This document shows, piece after piece, positions 24,954 to 33,753 of a stretch of DNA of 62,383 bases; within the stretch, counting starts at the first letter, position 1, and every line of letters starts with the position of its first letter. Below the pieces are notes generated by a model. It was not told the origin of the DNA. It made no database searches and was given only the letters and a program-made list of their open reading frames with translations. The translations under genes and the position numbers were made by a program. Source of the DNA: Hyphomicrobiales bacterium. Lineage in GTDB: Bacteria; Pseudomonadota; Alphaproteobacteria; Rhizobiales; Rhizobiaceae. The stretch is from assembly GCA_900473185.1 (NCBI GenBank), contig UCKU01000045.1, forward strand, positions 37,763 through 100,145, given 5' to 3'.

Positions 24954-25949
24954 ATGACTTTGAGCAAGCGTCGGCTAGGTACACAAGGACTGGAGGTTGG
25001 CGCTGTCGGCCTTGGCTGCATGGGCATGAGCCAGTCTTATGGCCCTGCGGATGAGGCGGAATCTATTGCCACATTGCACCGGGCGATAGAGATCGGTTGC
25101 GATTTCTTTGACACCGCCGAGGGCTACGGCCCCTACACCAACGAAGAATTACTGGGACGCGCCTTTCGCGATCGGCGCGAAAAGGTGGTTATCGCGACCA
25201 AGTTCGGTTTCAAGTTCGCGAACGGCCGCCAACTCGGTGCGCAGACCGACAGCCGCCCAGAGGCTATCCGCCGCGCTGTCGAGGGATCGCTGCGTCGGCT
25301 CCAGACCGATCACATCGATCTGCTGTACCAACATCGCATTGATCGGGCGGTGCCAATCGAGGACGTTGCCGGCACGGTCGGCGAACTGGTGCAGGAAGGC
25401 AAGGTGCGCTTCTTCGGCCTCTCCGAAGTGGGGGCCTCCACACTGCAACGCGCCCATGCCGTCCATCCAGTATCCGTGCTGCAAAGCGAATACTCCCTCT
25501 GGGAACGCAATATGGAGGTCGATGTGATCCCGGCATTGCGGGAGCTTGGCATCGGCCTGGTGCCGTTCGCACCGCTCGGCCGTGGCTTTCTTACCGGTGC
25601 GGTCAAGCGGGCGGAAGAATACCCTGCCAACGACACCCGTCACAACGACGAGCGCTACCAGGGTGCAAACTACGACGCCAACCTTCGGGCGGCAGAAGCC
25701 GTGTTCGCCATAGCGAATGCCAAGGGTGCTAAGCCCGGACAGGTCGCGCTGGCCTGGCTACTGCGCAAGGGCGACGATATCGTCCCGATCCCCGGCACCA
25801 AGCGCCGCACCTTCCTGGAGGAGAACGTCGCTGCGGACGGGATCCGTCTATCCGATGAGGACATGCGGACGCTTGATGAGACGCTGGCGACGGGCACCGT
25901 GGCCGGCAACCGCTACCCGGCCTGGATCATGGCCGGGATCGACCGTTGA
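24954..25949 (+). CDS. Aldo/keto reductase
   Basis: A 331-aa NADPH-dependent carbonyl reductase of the AKR11-13/YajO-like group. The catalytic tetrad is present: Asp and Tyr in CDFFDTAEGYGPYTNEELLG, Lys in VVIATKFGF and His in HIDLLYQHRID. The phosphate-binding IPGTKRRTFLEENV is near residue 282. GGAGG lies 8 bases before the ATG at 24954; a GTG two codons upstream is less likely. It is followed 23 bases later by a reductase gene in the same operon. Confidence 0.9.
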   Translation: MTLSKRRLGTQGLEVGAVGLGCMGMSQSYGPADEAESIATLHRAIEIGCDFFDTAEGYGPYTNEELLGRAFRDRREKVVIATKFGFKFANGRQLGAQTDSRPEAIRRAVEGSLRRLQTDHIDLLYQHRIDRAVPIEDVAGTVGELVQEGKVRFFGLSEVGASTLQRAHAVHPVSVLQSEYSLWERNMEVDVIPALRELGIGLVPFAPLGRGFLTGAVKRAEEYPANDTRHNDERYQGANYDANLRAAEAVFAIANAKGAKPGQVALAWLLRKGDDIVPIPGTKRRTFLEENVAADGIRLSDEDMRTLDETLATGTVAGNRYPAWIMAGIDR

Positions 25950-25972
25950 GCGCCGCGAACTCGGAGAACGAA

Positions 25973-27019
25973 ATGAACGACGATTTGGTGCTGGTAACCG
26001 GCGGCAGTGGGTTCATCGCGCAATATTGCATGCTCGCGCTTCTTGGCGCCGGCTATCGCGTGAGAACCACTCTACGGTCGATGTCGCGCAGTCAGGAAGT
26101 GCTCGACAATCTGAAGACCGGCGGTGTTGAACCGGGCGACCGCCTGTCATTCATCCAGGCGGACCTCATGTCGGACGCTGGCTGGCCTGAGGCCGTAAGC
26201 GGATGCAGATACGTCATCCATGGCGCGTCGCCAACGCCATCTGGCGATCAGGTCCGCGAGAAGGACTGGGTGAGGCCCGCGGTCGAGGGCAATCTGCGCG
26301 TGTTGCGGGCTGCGCGCGATGCAGGTGTCAAGCGGGTGGTGCTCACTTCGGCATTTGGGGCAATCGCCGGCGGGCGTTCTGAGCCACGGAGCCGCCCCTT
26401 CGACGAGACTGACTGGAGCGATCTGGATGGCAACATCGCTCCCTACCAGAAGTCGAAGACGCTCGCCGAGCGCGCGGCGTGGGACTTTGTCGCCCGGGAA
26501 GGAAACGGTCTTGAGCTTGCAACCGTCAATCCGACAACCGTACTGGGACCGGCGCTCGGCCCCGACTATTCACATTCAATCCGGCTGATCAAGAACATGC
26601 TTGACGGCCAACCGGGTTGCCCCGAGATCAACACCTGCGTGGTCGACGTCCGCGACGTCGCCGATTTGCATATGCGCGCGATGGTCGACCCCGCCGCCAA
26701 GGGCGAGCGTTTCCTCGCCACGGCCGGCAATAGCCTGTGGTTGGTCGACATTGCCAAATTGTTGAAAGCGCGCATAGGCTCGGCCGCGAGCAAAGTGAAC
26801 ACCCGCGTGCTGCCCAACTGGTTTGTCCGTCTCGTAACCCTGTTCAACCCGGCTATGCGGGGGATCGTCTGGCAACTCGGCGCTGACATGAACGCCAGCG
26901 GAGAAAAAGCGAAGCGCCTGCTCGGCTGGAAGCCGCGCTCGCGGGAGGAGGCGATCATCGCGACGGCCGAAAGTCTCGTTCGCTTGGGAATAGTTGGCGG
27001 AGCCATTCGGGATGCTTAG
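25973..27019 (+). CDS. NAD(P)-dependent epimerase/dihydroflavonol reductase-like protein
   Basis: A 348-aa extended-SDR protein. The cofactor motif is LVTGGSGFIAQYCMLALLGA near residue 6, followed by RTTLRS, VIHGASPTPSG, a catalytic Ser in VVLTSAFGAI, the Tyr-x-x-x-Lys in PYQKSKTLAE and the substrate-side PTTVLGPALG. It resembles plant-type dihydroflavonol/aldehyde reductases. GGAGAACG precedes the ATG. With the upstream aldo/keto reductase it likely reduces a shared carbonyl substrate under control of the divergent AraC protein. Confidence 0.85.
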   Translation: MNDDLVLVTGGSGFIAQYCMLALLGAGYRVRTTLRSMSRSQEVLDNLKTGGVEPGDRLSFIQADLMSDAGWPEAVSGCRYVIHGASPTPSGDQVREKDWVRPAVEGNLRVLRAARDAGVKRVVLTSAFGAIAGGRSEPRSRPFDETDWSDLDGNIAPYQKSKTLAERAAWDFVAREGNGLELATVNPTTVLGPALGPDYSHSIRLIKNMLDGQPGCPEINTCVVDVRDVADLHMRAMVDPAAKGERFLATAGNSLWLVDIAKLLKARIGSAASKVNTRVLPNWFVRLVTLFNPAMRGIVWQLGADMNASGEKAKRLLGWKPRSREEAIIATAESLVRLGIVGGAIRDA

Positions 27020-27132
27020 TTAAAAAGCCCGGTAAGGCAGAGGAGGGCTGTCCACAGGGGGGCTAAGAGGCATGCTGATTTCGAGGTTTCACAATAGGGA
27101 GATTGAGGCGATGGGACGTCCTCGGTTCCTTG

Positions 27133-27324
27133 GGGGCAGAACAAGATTAGTGCGAAATCGTACGCCAATCAAATTCGTCTATATTTTCCGTAGTTTGTCG
27201 CCTGTACTGAATATGAAGTTTTAGGGTGAAATGCTTTTAGGATCCAGTTTTGGGAACGAATATCGATCTCGAACATCACTTCCTCGGCTAAACGTACGAT
27301 TACGCACTAATCTTGTTCTGACCC
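27133..27324. mobile_element. MITE-like element with 32-bp inverted ends
   Basis: Bases 27133-27164 and 27293-27324 are near-perfect inverted repeats with outer ends GGG(G/T)CAGAACAAGATTAG; the inner 28 bases differ at one position. The 128-bp interior is AT-rich and codes for nothing recognisable. Short size, long terminal repeats and no coding capacity fit a miniature inverted-repeat element or a deleted transposon. The GGG outer ends resemble Tn3-type termini but no direct target repeat is visible. It ends 5 bases before the first ATG of the exonuclease frame and may supply or disrupt its promoter. Confidence 0.6.
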
Positions 27325-27328
27325 GAAC

Positions 27329-28489
27329 ATGTTCTATCTCCATTGGGTTACCGAACCTAACCCGGCCGTTGGTTCGTCGCAATCGCCCGAGTTGCGGCAC
27401 CTTCTTAAGACGTTTTTCGATGGCGCTGCCTGTGGAAAATGCGGGTCTGCCGAGATGACCGCGATGGCAGTGCATGATAGTTCTTGGAAGATGACGCGAC
27501 AGGAAACCGCCGGAACGGCCACACAATTCGACATGTTCGCCGATGGATCCGGCATGTTAGCGCTGCGCCCCCTTACCGAGTTGCGCGTAGAGCGGCCGGC
27601 CAGCGTACCGATGACTGAAGATGAAATGGTGGCGCATCTTACCGGGACCGGCCGATATCGCATCCTGCAAAAGCTTGAGCCGCGCCCCATCGCAACCTCC
27701 ATACGCGCTGAGTTTCCGTTCAAGGGAATCATTCTGGACACAGAAACGACAGGTCTCAATCACCGCACTGACGAGATCATCGAAATCGGCGTTGTCGCCT
27801 TCACCTTCGACGAAGATGGCACCGTTGGCGATGTTACTGGAATTTACAGTGGCCTACAGCAACCGAGTGTTTCCATTCCAAACGAGATCATCAAGCTGAC
27901 CGGCATCACCGACGAAATGGTGGCGGGTCAGATTATCGACGTGCGGGCGCTGCGGTTGCTAATCGACCCGGCCGATCTGATCATCGCCCATAATGCCGGC
28001 TTCGACCGGCCTTTCTGCGAGGCGTTCTTGCCGGCATTTGCCGGAAAAGCCTGGGCCTGCTCGAATTCCGAGATCGACTGGTCGTCACGCGGCTCCGAAG
28101 GGACGAAGCTTGGCTATCTGGTGGGACAGGCCGGGTTTTTCCATGATGGTCATCGGGCCGTCGACGACTGCTTCGCATTGCTTGAGGTCCTTGCGCGCCA
28201 GGACGCTGCTCATCCTACGACGGCGTTCGCCGAACTTCATAGGGCGAGCCAGCAGTCCCGTGTTCGCATTTATGCGGAGAACAGTCCCTACGATTTTAAG
28301 GATCATCTGAAAGCACGCGGCTATCGTTGGTCCGACGGAAGCGAAGGTCGGCCGAAGTCCTGGTGGATCGAGGTAGACGAGCCATACCTTGAGGCTGAGC
28401 TACGCTACCTTCGAACCGAAATTTATCAGTATCCGGAAGCCGATCCACCGACCAGGCATCTGACGGCCTTCGACCGGTTCAGGGCTTGA
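27329..28489 (+). CDS. DEDDh-family 3'-5' exonuclease (DnaQ-like)
   Basis: A soluble exonuclease resembling the DNA polymerase III epsilon proofreading domain. The acidic triad and His are visible: Asp-x-Glu in GIILDTETTGLNHRTDEIIE, Asp in LIIAHNAGFDRPFCEAFLP and His-x5-Asp in GHRAVDDCFALLEVL. A C-terminal extension (RIYAENSPYDFKDHLKARGY, WWIEVDEPYLEAE) is shared by bacterial DnaQ-like exonucleases of unknown role. The start is uncertain. The frame opens at 27329, immediately after the MITE, but the first 50 residues (with a CGKCG pair) may not be translated, and an ATG at 27491 is the next good candidate. Confidence 0.8.
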   Translation: MFYLHWVTEPNPAVGSSQSPELRHLLKTFFDGAACGKCGSAEMTAMAVHDSSWKMTRQETAGTATQFDMFADGSGMLALRPLTELRVERPASVPMTEDEMVAHLTGTGRYRILQKLEPRPIATSIRAEFPFKGIILDTETTGLNHRTDEIIEIGVVAFTFDEDGTVGDVTGIYSGLQQPSVSIPNEIIKLTGITDEMVAGQIIDVRALRLLIDPADLIIAHNAGFDRPFCEAFLPAFAGKAWACSNSEIDWSSRGSEGTKLGYLVGQAGFFHDGHRAVDDCFALLEVLARQDAAHPTTAFAELHRASQQSRVRIYAENSPYDFKDHLKARGYRWSDGSEGRPKSWWIEVDEPYLEAELRYLRTEIYQYPEADPPTRHLTAFDRFRA

Positions 28490-28509
28490 CCACATCACCA
28501 CGGCTCGCC

Positions 28510-28745
28510 CTATTTTTGCCGTAGGAACAACGCGAACGTCGCGTGCCGCCATGGTCCACCGAGATACTCCCAGAGGTCGAGGCCCGTAATCTCAATATCA
28601 TAAGCCCGAAAGCTTTGCCCCATTTCATGATAGAGTTGGTCCGCCTTCGCCTTCGGCGCATTGTTCTGGATCGTGATGTGCGGTTGACCAAACAATCGCT
28701 GTCTTAAACTACCGCGCTTTAGGCTCATCCGCTGAAGCAGGCTGG
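28510..28745 (-). pseudogene. 2'-5' RNA ligase (LigT-like), C-terminal fragment
   Basis: The minus strand ends with RQRLFGQPHITIQNN, ADQLYHEMGQ and ITGLDLWEYLGGPWRHATFA. This is the second half of a LigT/2H phosphoesterase, with the second His-x-Thr motif HIT. The first half with the other H-x-T is missing, cut by the degenerate IS5 sequence from about 28745. It cannot be an active 2H enzyme. Confidence 0.7.
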
Positions 28746-28805
28746 GCGTATTCAACCGGATTCCTGCCGAATTGACTGCCAAGCGCGGTAAGCCCGAAAC
28801 AACTG

Positions 28806-29304
28806 ATGATCGACGCCACTCACTTGAGGCTCACCGTACCGCAGCCAATCTGCTAAAAAAGGGGATGTTCCCAGACGTATCGGGCGGACTAAAGGCGGAC
28901 TGAACTCCAAGCTGCATGCCGTCTGCGACGATCACGGTCGACCAGTCATCCTGCTTTTGAGCGAAGGGCAGATGAGCGATTATAAAGGGGCGGCAAAGAT
29001 GCTTCCCGCTTTTCCCAAGGCCAAGTCCCTGCTGGCCGACAAAGGCTATGACGCCGACCGGTTTCGAGATGCCCTGGCCGCGCGCAAGATTACCGCGCGC
29101 AAGATCACCGCGTGCATTCCATCTCGGGCAAACCGAAAGGTCGCCATCCCGTATGACCCGGCGCTCTATAAAAAGCGCCACAAAATCGAAAACATGTTCG
29201 GCAAGCGCAAAGACTGGATGCGAATTCACACACGATACGACCGATGCGCACCCACATTCTTCTCAAGCATATGCATCGCTGCAGCCGTTATCTTCTGGCT
29301 TTGA
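28806..29304 (+). pseudogene. IS5-family (IS427-group) transposase, degenerate
   Basis: Translated with two single-base corrections, near 28827 and 28873, the strand reads MIDATHL, RTAANLLKKGMFP, GRTKGGLNSKLHAVCDDHGR, SLLADKGYDADRFRDALAAR and ENMFGKRKDWMRIHTRYDRC. This is the second reading frame of IS427-type elements with the later D and E of the DDE triad. Besides the two lost bases it carries a short in-frame tandem duplication that reads ARKITARKIT. The element is dead. Its left half has replaced part of a LigT gene. Confidence 0.8.
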
Positions 29305-29389
29305 TTTAACGAATCCTGTCCCTAGCAAGGTGCGGGCCGATCGGCAAACTCGTAGGCAATCGGTGCGACGAGTTCTATTCCCGCCGAGT

Positions 29390-29779
29390 CTAAAAAATCT
29401 TTGCGGCCGTGACTTCCACCTCCACGAGGAATTCCGGCCGCGTGAAGCCTCCGACCACGATCAGTGTCGAGGCTGGTCTGGGATCGGATGTGAAACGGTC
29501 ACGTACCGCCATATACGCTGGAAAGTCTTCTCGCCGTGTCACGAACCCGGAAATACGGATTACATCCGCATAGCTCATTCCCGCTTCTTCCAGAATAGCA
29601 CCGATCGCAGCAAAGCAAAGTTCTGCCTGTCGCGTGACATCGGGTGGAACTTTATCTTCCACATCGATGCCGAGCTGCCCTGACGTGACGAGGAAGCTGG
29701 CACCCGGAGGCACCAGAACACCGTGATTGTAAGCTCCGAAGGGTTTGCGGACGGAAGGTGGATTGAAGACCCTGTGCAT
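29390..29779 (-). CDS. RidA-family protein lacking the catalytic Arg
   Basis: A 129-aa YjgF/YER057c/UK114-fold protein. Family signatures: GVLVPPGASFLVTSGQLGID, QAELCFAAIGAILEEAGMSY, DVIRISGFVTRREDFPAY and a C-terminal LVEVEVTAAK. True RidA hydrolyses reactive enamine/imine intermediates with an Arg in Pro-Ala-Arg-(S/T). Here the segment reads RPASTLIVVGG, so that Arg is Ser. It therefore falls with the non-canonical Rid subfamilies that sit beside specialised catabolic genes. It lies directly after the permease gene (GTG at 29791 would overlap its stop; the ATG at 29779 is preferred), in the amide catabolic island. Confidence 0.82.
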   Translation of the reverse strand: MHRVFNPPSVRKPFGAYNHGVLVPPGASFLVTSGQLGIDVEDKVPPDVTRQAELCFAAIGAILEEAGMSYADVIRISGFVTRREDFPAYMAVRDRFTSDPRPASTLIVVGGFTRPEFLVEVEVTAAKIF

Positions 29780-29787
29780 GTTACCGC

Positions 29788-31476
29788 TCACCGCGCATAG
29801 AGCTTGTCCAGCCGTACCAGTCGGCCGATCAGGATGAGGGCGAGGACCGTGAATACAATCAGCACGGCGGAAATCGCATGGGCTGTCGGCTCGAGACTGA
29901 AAGTCGATTCCGCATAGATGCGCACCGGCAGGGTGGTCAGGCGGGCGGTCGTCAGGAAGCTCGTGACGGTCACTTCACCGAAACTCAGCAGGAACCCGAC
30001 GAGACTTGCCGCGAACAGTCCCGGTGCAAGCCCCGGCAGCGTGATCAGCATAAACATCCTGAAAGGATCAGCTCCGAGACTGGCCGCAGCCTCTTCCTGC
30101 GCCCGGTCGAGCTGCATGACCGACGTCGTTAGCAGGGTAATGGCGAAGGGCAGGATCACGATGACATGGATCGCGACCAAACCCAGGAAGGGTGGGACGA
30201 TCAAGTACATCTGCAGGAGCTTCAGCATGCCGACACCGATAGCCACATGCGGCAGGGATAGCGGCAGCATCCAGAAGGTCAACAAAGCCGAGCGTCCCTT
30301 GAAAGGAAAGCGTGCAAGGGCGAACGCCGCCGGAAGCGAGAGTGAAATCGCAACCAAAACCGATACCGTGGCGAGCTGAACGGAAACCCAGAACGCATCA
30401 GCATAGGCCCCATTGAACAGTACGGCATTGTACCATTTCAGCGTAAAACCCTTGAAGCCTGCGGCTGTCGCCTGCGGTACGTCGTTGAAGCTCTGGATGC
30501 AGACAAGCACGAGCGGTAGCAGGAGAAGTGCGAGCGACGCGAGCAGCAAAAGCCGCGCGATGACAAGGCCGACCGTATCGGCCAGCCTGACCACGATAGG
30601 CGGCAGGAAGACCGGATTGCTGGTACGAGCGTTCAGCCATGGCATGAGCCGTTTCATGCCAATGCCGCAAAGGGCGGCAAAAGCGAGGCTGGTCACGGTC
30701 ATAATGACCGCGAGCGCCGAGGCAAGCGGGGCGTTGAGATTCTTGATCGCCTCCTGCATGACCAGCATTCCCGTCGTCCAGACCTTCTTGCCGCCAAGAA
30801 GAGTGGCCGAGACGTAAGCTGTACTCGCCATCAGGAATACGATGACAAGGCCGGAACGCAAGCCGGGCAGGGAAAGTGGGAGATCGACTGTTAGAAAACG
30901 CATGGCGGGCGAAGCGCCGAGACTTTCGGCAGCTTCGTGGACGCGCGGCGAGGTGCTCTGCATGCTGTCGTAAAGCGCAAGCACCATGAACGGCAGGAAA
31001 ACCTGCCCCAGCGCCACCGCAACTGCCCCGTGGTTGAACAGCATGTTTGCGGCCTTGGGAATACCCACAAGACCAGTCACAGAATTGATCAGGCCATCCG
31101 GTGCCAGCAGCAGGATGATCCCGAGCGAGCGCACCACCACATTCGTCAGAAGCGGAATGAGGATAATGGCGAAGGCAGCAGCGCGGTACTTGGCCGGGAT
31201 ACGCGCCAGCCAATAAGCAAGCGGATAGCCGAGAAGGGCCGTCAGCAAAGTGACGCTGAGGCCGAGCGCGATCGTTTCGCCAACAACCCGGAAATAGAAG
31301 CTGTCGGTAAAGATGCCGATATATTGCGCCAGAGAGGGCGTATCGACCAGCGGCCCGAACGGATCGGGAAATTCATGCAGCGACAGCAGGAAGATCGCGG
31401 CCATGGGGGCCGCGAAAGACAAGAGTAGCCATAGGGTGACCGGCGCCGAAAGCGCCGGTCCGATCCACCGCGTCAT
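29788..31476 (-). CDS. Fused ABC permease of the spermidine/putrescine/iron class
   Basis: A 562-aa membrane protein containing both permease halves that are usually separate (PotB plus PotC). The first half has LTALLGYPLAYWLARIP and the EAA loop EAAESLGASPAMRFLTVDLP. The second has SLSLPAAFALARFPFKGRSA and EEAAASLGADPFRMFMLITL. About 12 hydrophobic segments are seen. Its ATG overlaps the binding-protein stop as ATGA. It likely forms a single-chain channel with the ATPase at 32555 and binding protein at 31473. Confidence 0.88.
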   Translation of the reverse strand: MTRWIGPALSAPVTLWLLLSFAAPMAAIFLLSLHEFPDPFGPLVDTPSLAQYIGIFTDSFYFRVVGETIALGLSVTLLTALLGYPLAYWLARIPAKYRAAAFAIILIPLLTNVVVRSLGIILLLAPDGLINSVTGLVGIPKAANMLFNHGAVAVALGQVFLPFMVLALYDSMQSTSPRVHEAAESLGASPAMRFLTVDLPLSLPGLRSGLVIVFLMASTAYVSATLLGGKKVWTTGMLVMQEAIKNLNAPLASALAVIMTVTSLAFAALCGIGMKRLMPWLNARTSNPVFLPPIVVRLADTVGLVIARLLLLASLALLLLPLVLVCIQSFNDVPQATAAGFKGFTLKWYNAVLFNGAYADAFWVSVQLATVSVLVAISLSLPAAFALARFPFKGRSALLTFWMLPLSLPHVAIGVGMLKLLQMYLIVPPFLGLVAIHVIVILPFAITLLTTSVMQLDRAQEEAAASLGADPFRMFMLITLPGLAPGLFAASLVGFLLSFGEVTVTSFLTTARLTTLPVRIYAESTFSLEPTAHAISAVLIVFTVLALILIGRLVRLDKLYAR

Positions 31477-32534
31477 CCGGCAATCTCCCGGTCGTAACGG
31501 GCCTGCCACTTGGCGCGGCTGGAGTTGATGAGATCCCAGTCGAAATCCACCAGCTTGGCGACCTGCTCGTCACCAACGATGAGCTTGCTCTTGAGGTCGT
31601 CAGGGATGATGATGTTGTTGACGGTCGGCGAGTAATAAATCTGGCGTGCGTAGGCCAGCATGCAAGGCTCGGAGAGATGCAGGTTGATCCATTCCTCGGC
31701 AAGCTTCTGGTTCTTTGTGCCCTGCGTGATGCAGGCGACGTTCATGGCCAGCGCCTGCCCTTCGACCGGCGCCGCGATCTCTATGTTCGGATTGCGGCTT
31801 TCCACATACGAGCGGGTAAAGCTGCCGAACTCCACCGAAAGATCGCAGATACCCTGGTCAAACATTTCAAACAGCTGGGCCTGGCTGGCCTGGATGGCGG
31901 CAAACGGCTTGAGTTGCTTGACCTTTTCGACGACCAGATCGAAATCCTTCTCGGTGCCGCCCCAGGCACGGGCGGTCATCATCAGCGCGGAAATGCCTTC
32001 GGCACCCAGGCCGTCCGGCCAGGCGATGCGACCCTTCCATTCGGGATTCCAGATATCCTTCCAGGACGTGATCGGCTTGGAGGCCTTGCGCTTGTCGTAA
32101 ACGATCGTGCACGGGTTGAAGGCAACACCATACCCACCCTTGCGAGCGCTGGGGTACAGTGCCTCGAAGTTCTTCACAGCGGGGCTCGCTTCCTGCGTGA
32201 CACCGTCCTTAACAGCCTGGCGGCTTTCGTAGATGTTCAGATAGAGAACGTCGAAACTCGGGCGGCCGCGCTCGGCATAGGCGCGGGCGCGGCGGTCACC
32301 GGTGCCGCCAAGAACATAACTCACCTTGCAGCCGTACTTCTCGACCAGCGGCTTCTCGACATATTCCTTGACGATCTTTTCCTGCGCGCCGCCCCAGATG
32401 CCGACGACGAGTTCATCGCCCTTCTTGGGTTCCTGCGCCGCGGCCGGGCGGATGATGTGAAATGGCGCTGCAAGGGCGGCACCAGCACCGGCGCCGAGCA
32501 TAAGCCTGCTGAAATTGCGACGCGATATGGTCAT
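31473..32534 (-). CDS. PotD-like substrate-binding protein, Tat-exported
   Basis: A 353-aa periplasmic binding protein. The leader has a twin-arginine motif, SRRNFSRLMLGAGAGAALAA, so it is exported folded, which is common for this class in rhizobia. The mature part fits the spermidine/putrescine-binding superfamily: ELVVGIWGGAQEKIVKEYVE, SFDVLYLN, SWKDIWNPEWKGRIAWPDGL and YYSPTVNN. AGGAG lies 9 bases before the ATG at 32534. Ligand identity is not decidable from sequence; neighbours suggest an amide- or nitrogen-containing compound. Confidence 0.86.
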   Translation of the reverse strand: MTISRRNFSRLMLGAGAGAALAAPFHIIRPAAAQEPKKGDELVVGIWGGAQEKIVKEYVEKPLVEKYGCKVSYVLGGTGDRRARAYAERGRPSFDVLYLNIYESRQAVKDGVTQEASPAVKNFEALYPSARKGGYGVAFNPCTIVYDKRKASKPITSWKDIWNPEWKGRIAWPDGLGAEGISALMMTARAWGGTEKDFDLVVEKVKQLKPFAAIQASQAQLFEMFDQGICDLSVEFGSFTRSYVESRNPNIEIAAPVEGQALAMNVACITQGTKNQKLAEEWINLHLSEPCMLAYARQIYYSPTVNNIIIPDDLKSKLIVGDEQVAKLVDFDWDLINSSRAKWQARYDREIAG

Positions 32535-32554
32535 TGCGAACACTCCTGTGTCGT

Positions 32555-33580
32555 TCAGATGAAAGTGGCGCCACCTGGCTGGGCTTGAAGACTGCATGGC
32601 GTGCCGAGAGGCGGCGGTGGCAGATCCGACGGTACGATCACGCGGATCGTGCCGGCTGCGGATTGGATATCGGCTTCCCAGGTATCACCGAGATAGGCCG
32701 AGTTGACGAGCGTGCCGGGCAGCGTGAGCGGACCCGGTTCGTCTGTAATTCTGAGCCGCGACGCGCGCAGAACGAGGCGTGTCGCGCCATGGGGGGCGCC
32801 GGAGCAGGAAATGCCCGGCGCGCGAAAAACTCCGTTCTCGCTGCGGCCTTCGATGACGGTGCGTGCGCCGAGGAAGGAGGCGGTGAAAGCAGAGCGCGGG
32901 CTGTCGCAGAGCTGTTGCGGTTTGCCGATCTCTTCCATGACCCCCTTGCTCATCACGGCGACACGATCGGACATGGCCAGCGCTTCCTGCTGATCATGAG
33001 TGACGAAGACGGTCGTTATGCCGAGGCGCTGCTGCAGGGAACGGATTTCGCTGCGCATATCGGCGCGCAGATGGGCATCGAGATTGGAAAGCGGCTCGTC
33101 AAGAAGCAGCACGTCCGGCTCGATGACGAGGGCGCGGGCGAGCGCCACGCGCTGTTGCTGGCCGCCGGACATGTGCGTCGGATAACGGTCCTTATAAGGG
33201 CCGAGGCCCACGGTCTCCAGGGCGGCTGCGGCACGTTCGCGGCACTTGAACTTGTCGACATGGCGCATGCGCAGGCCGAAGCCGACATTGTCCAGTGCCG
33301 TCAGATGCGGAAACAGCGCATAGGATTGAAAGACCACGCCTATATTGCGGGCATGAACGGGCTTTCTGGTAATGTCGTCGTTGTTGAGGATGACCCGCCC
33401 CATGGTTGGCTTGACGAAGCCAGCGATCATTCGCAGCGTTGTCGTCTTGCCGCAGCCGGACGGGCCGAGAAGGGACAGGAGTTCACCCTTAGGTACCTCG
33501 ATCGTCAGGCTGTCGACGGCAGTCTGGTCTCCGTAACTGGCTGTTACGTTGTCCAAGGTGAGATAGTGTTTAGTCGACAA
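32555..33580 (-). CDS. PotA-like ABC ATP-binding protein with TOBE domain
   Basis: A 341-aa ATPase. Walker A is LLGPSGCGKTTTLRMIAGF, the Q-loop is VVFQSYALFPHLT, the signature is MSGGQQQRVALARAL, Walker B is VLLLDEPLSNLDAHLR and the switch His is in VFVTHDQQEAL. Residues about 265-341 form a TOBE-type regulatory domain. The start is a TTG (33580) preceded at 8-9 bases by GAGGA; no nearer ATG fits. It is 20 bases upstream of the binding-protein gene and 173 bases from the LysR gene. Confidence 0.9.
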   Translation of the reverse strand: MSTKHYLTLDNVTASYGDQTAVDSLTIEVPKGELLSLLGPSGCGKTTTLRMIAGFVKPTMGRVILNNDDITRKPVHARNIGVVFQSYALFPHLTALDNVGFGLRMRHVDKFKCRERAAAALETVGLGPYKDRYPTHMSGGQQQRVALARALVIEPDVLLLDEPLSNLDAHLRADMRSEIRSLQQRLGITTVFVTHDQQEALAMSDRVAVMSKGVMEEIGKPQQLCDSPRSAFTASFLGARTVIEGRSENGVFRAPGISCSGAPHGATRLVLRASRLRITDEPGPLTLPGTLVNSAYLGDTWEADIQSAAGTIRVIVPSDLPPPPLGTPCSLQAQPGGATFI

Positions 33581-33753
33581 CGTCGTATTCCTCGGTAGAA
33601 AATGGCCAATGGCGCGGCTCGGTCTTGATCAAGAGAGCAGCGATTGATCAAATTGTAGGCTGAACTCTTATCTGCTTATCATATGGGCAATCTGGTCGAG
33701 GGTGAATTCCGTCAAAGCGGATATCCGGTATAGAAGAACCATTATATCGGCGG

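Noticed and set aside
27221..27526. Minus-strand frame across the exonuclease start
   Set aside because: Arg-rich shadow of the exonuclease and MITE sequence, no family likeness.
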